Assembly (NCBI GenBank): GCA_002381225.1
Contig: DFSS01000036.1
Span: 1-7,659 of the forward strand
DNA: 7,659 nt
Reading direction: 5' to 3'
DNA from: Flavobacteriales bacterium UBA3431
GTDB taxonomy: Bacteria > Bacteroidota > Bacteroidia > Flavobacteriales > Schleiferiaceae
The notes beneath the pieces are model-generated. The model made no database searches. It had not been told where the DNA came from and worked only from the letters and a program-made list of their open reading frames with translations. The position numbers were made by a program, and so were the translations under genes. Every line of letters begins with the position of its first letter. Position 1 is the stretch's first letter. Below are positions 5,978 through 7,659 of this stretch, one piece after another.

Positions 5978-7308
5978 TGAAGCCACGTGTAGCCAAAGGG
6001 ACCCGGGATTTTTCGGCGGCGGAAGTCGCCAAACGTCACTATGTGATGTCCATTCTCCGTGAGACCTTTGAAATATTTGGCTACAGCCCCTTGGAAACAC
6101 CCAGCTTTGAGAACATCGAAACGTTGATGGGAAAGTATGGCGAAGAGGGTGACCGCTTAATTTTTAAAATTTTACGTTCGGGTGATTTCTTGCGCCACGC
6201 ATCCAATCCAACTGAGCCCAAGGCCTCGGAAATTGCGGACAAGGCCCTTCGCTACGATTTAACGGTGCCTTTTGCGCGCTACGTGGTCCAAAACGCGGGA
6301 CAATTGGCACTGCCCTTCAAACGCTACCAGATGCAACCGGTTTGGCGTGCGGACAATCCGCAAAAAGGTCGCTTCCGTGAGTTTTATCAGTGCGACGCGG
6401 ATGTGGTAGGCTCCAAGAGCCTGTGGCAGGAGGTTGAATTGGTTCATTTGTACCACCAAGCGTTTTCTACCCTGCGCCTTCCGGTAACGATTCGGCTCAA
6501 CAACCGCAAGGTCCTAGCTGGGATTGCAGAGGTCAGTGGAGTGGGAGACCGCCTCGTTGACTTCACCGTCGCCCTCGATAAATTGGACAAGATTGGTCGA
6601 GAGGGTGTGGTGGCTGAATTGGAAGCCAAAGGCTTTACCGCCGAGGAGATACGTCACCTGGAACCCTCCATGCAACCCTTTGCCTCCTCGTTGGATTCCT
6701 TAGCATTTTTACGAAGCTGGCTGGCCTCTTCATCTGTGGGCATGCAAGGCGTGGAGGAATTAGAATTTGTGCTAAGTCATGTGGGCGAGGTGTCCACGGT
6801 GGTAGACATCACCCTCGCGCGCGGTTTGAATTATTACACCGGCTGCATCATGGAGGTCACTGCCAATGAGGTCGCCATGGGAAGTGTAGGGGGCGGTGGA
6901 CGCTACGACGACCTCACGGGAATTTTCGGCCTGCGAGATGTTTCGGGAGTGGGAATTAGCTTTGGACTGGACCGCATCATTCTATGCTTGGAGGATCTCA
7001 AGCGCTTGCCTGCGGCCTTAACGGCTGGTCCCCGTGCGCTCATGTTCCATCTGAGTGAAGAAGACGGAGCAGCGGCCTATCAGCTGACCGCCCAACTGCG
7101 CAAGCAAGGCCTGCATATTGAGTTTTATCCCGAACCTGCGAAGGTCAAAAAGCAGTTTGATTATGCCCTAAAGCGCGAAATCCCCTACGTGCTCTTCTAT
7201 GGTGGCGCGGAACAGGCTGAGGGCCTCGTCCAAATCAAGAACATCACGACCGGAGACCAAGAGTCTGTCCCCGTTGACCAAGTCGCCGCGCGAATCGCGA
7301 CGCTTTAA
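5977..7308 (+). CDS. hisS: Histidine--tRNA ligase (histidyl-tRNA synthetase)
   Basis: HisS charges tRNA-His with histidine using ATP, in the cytoplasm as a dimer. The protein has 443 residues. Class II features are in order: KGTRDF at 7-12, RYDLTVPFARYV from 92, motif 2 from Arg116 through WRAD and GRFREFYQCD (to 140), the histidine-binding LARGLNYYTG at 280-289, GGGGRYDDL around Arg309, and motif 3 GVGISFGLDR at 324-333. The C-terminal ~95 residues are the anticodon-binding alpha/beta domain. All catalytic motifs are intact. The HisA-type LARGLNYYTG motif together with KGTRDF separates it from HisZ paralogues. The ATG shares its A with the last base of the ettA TAA (TAATG) and no ribosome binding site is seen upstream, so translation probably depends on termination-reinitiation from ettA. 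At the 3' end the stop overlaps that of the convergent cryptochrome gene. Confidence 0.97.
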   Translation: MKPRVAKGTRDFSAAEVAKRHYVMSILRETFEIFGYSPLETPSFENIETLMGKYGEEGDRLIFKILRSGDFLRHASNPTEPKASEIADKALRYDLTVPFARYVVQNAGQLALPFKRYQMQPVWRADNPQKGRFREFYQCDADVVGSKSLWQEVELVHLYHQAFSTLRLPVTIRLNNRKVLAGIAEVSGVGDRLVDFTVALDKLDKIGREGVVAELEAKGFTAEEIRHLEPSMQPFASSLDSLAFLRSWLASSSVGMQGVEELEFVLSHVGEVSTVVDITLARGLNYYTGCIMEVTANEVAMGSVGGGGRYDDLTGIFGLRDVSGVGISFGLDRIILCLEDLKRLPAALTAGPRALMFHLSEEDGAAAYQLTAQLRKQGLHIEFYPEPAKVKKQFDYALKREIPYVLFYGGAEQAEGLVQIKNITTGDQESVPVDQVAARIATL

Positions 7309-7659
7309 ACATTGTATCCGGCCCACTTCCGACGGTACGAACCGTCAGGGTCATAGGTTTCTGCTTGCTTGAGGGTATTGAATTGCCGGATAGGTCGGGG
7401 GTCATTCCCGCATTGAGCGAGGTAGGCCCAATTTCCCCAGTTGGCCGCTGGATCGTAGTCCAAGAGTTGGGACTCAAAGTAGGCCGCACCGATACGCCAG
7501 GGTTGCTGAAGGTTATGAATCCAGTAGGAGGCCAAGTTTTGGCGCGCCCGGTTGGATGTATATCCCGTGGCAGCCAACTCACGCATGCCGGCATCGACCA
7601 ACGCATCACCTGTCCGCCCAGTGATCCATTGGTTCAATCGGCGAGCATCCCCAGATATG
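7305..7659 (-). CDS. cry: DASH-type cryptochrome / photolyase, C-terminal part (5' end outside window)
   Basis: The minus-strand frame is open to the right edge, so only the last ~117 residues are seen; a TTG at 7637 is an internal leucine. The segment matches the FAD-binding helical domain of the cryptochrome/photolyase family: W-x-x-GRTGDALVDAGMREL, TGYTSNRARQNLASYW, WRIGAAYFESQLLDYD, NWGNWAYLAQCGNDPRP and KQAETYDPDGSY-x-x-KW. The TGYxSNRxRQNxAS and GNW-x-Y...GNDPR signatures fit the DASH subgroup, whose members repair cyclobutane pyrimidine dimers, mainly in single-stranded DNA, using blue light and FAD with a folate antenna; some act as photoreceptors. The conserved tryptophan in GNW probably belongs to the FAD electron-transfer chain. 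The protein stops only five residues after the KW that usually leads into a WLPEL segment and a further C-terminal tail, so its C-terminus is unusually short. Subgroup assignment is from motifs only; the antenna domain is not visible. Confidence 0.9.
   Translation of the reverse strand, partial: ISGDARRLNQWITGRTGDALVDAGMRELAATGYTSNRARQNLASYWIHNLQQPWRIGAAYFESQLLDYDPAANWGNWAYLAQCGNDPRPIRQFNTLKQAETYDPDGSYRRKWAGYNV
7331..7346 (+). terminator. Candidate weak 3' hairpin after hisS
   Basis: GACGGT and ACCGTC pair perfectly around an ACGA loop, starting 22 nt after the hisS stop and inside the convergent cryptochrome coding region. No U tract follows, so an intrinsic terminator is unlikely; a 3'-end stabiliser or chance symmetry are the alternatives. 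It resembles the hairpin after guaB in stem length, loop length and placement. Confidence 0.25.

Noticed and set aside
5577..6062. 161-codon plus-strand frame bridging ettA and hisS
   Set aside because: It is out of frame with both real genes, which overlap by one base and leave no room for a third gene.
7244..7609. 121-codon minus-strand frame near the right end
   Set aside because: The neighbouring minus frame (7305 to the edge) encodes the cryptochrome motifs; this one is the shifted shadow and also runs into hisS.
1..7659. Mobile elements, CRISPR arrays, tRNA or rRNA genes, toxin-antitoxin or defence modules
   Set aside because: I saw no transposase or integrase motifs, no regularly spaced direct repeats, no cloverleaf-like sequence in the few intergenic gaps, and no defence genes. 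All gaps are under 100 nt.

Overview
The window looks like chromosome from a member of the Bacteroidota, most likely the Flavobacteriales; placement below phylum is a guess. Four things point there: a secreted modular protein ending in a type IX secretion (gliding motility-associated) C-terminal domain, a TAnnTTTG-type promoter element in front of guaB, almost no Shine-Dalgarno sequences, and protein families with a Bacteroidota flavour (a CarboxypepD_reg-like secreted protein, an EttA starting MSDDKK).

Layout from left to right. (1) 1-1916, plus strand: the 3' part of a large surface or secreted protein. It has fibronectin-III-like modules arranged as three tandem two-module units and a type IX sorting domain; its 5' end lies outside the window. 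(2) 1939-1967: a strong intrinsic terminator, followed at once by a promoter element and a perfect 8-bp inverted repeat in the short guaB leader. (3) 2007-3479, plus: guaB, IMP dehydrogenase. (4) 3489-4214, minus: a small exported protein with a carboxypeptidase-regulatory-like domain and an uncharacterised helical C-terminal half, convergent with guaB. (5) 4215-4282: a compact divergent promoter region. (6) 4283-5977 and 5977-7308, plus: ettA (ABC-F ribosome-associated ATPase) and hisS (histidyl-tRNA synthetase), coupled through a 1-nt TAATG overlap. (7) 7305 to the right edge, minus: the C-terminal part of a DASH-type cryptochrome/photolyase, whose stop codon overlaps the hisS stop codon.

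Functionally, the centre is housekeeping: guanine nucleotide synthesis (GuaB), energy-gated translation (EttA) and tRNA-His charging (HisS). The accessory content is the surface protein on the left, the exported protein in the middle and the light-dependent DNA repair or photoreceptor gene on the right. The genome is packed tightly: two convergent junctions have 9 nt and minus 4 nt between genes, and the divergent spacer is 68 nt.

I found no mobile element, CRISPR array, tRNA or rRNA, and nothing I can defend as a new multi-gene system. The points most worth a second look are the inverted repeat in the guaB leader, the ettA-hisS coupling, the short C-terminus of the DASH cryptochrome with its overlapping stop codons, the tandem two-module architecture of the surface protein, and two similar hairpins at the two convergent gene ends.
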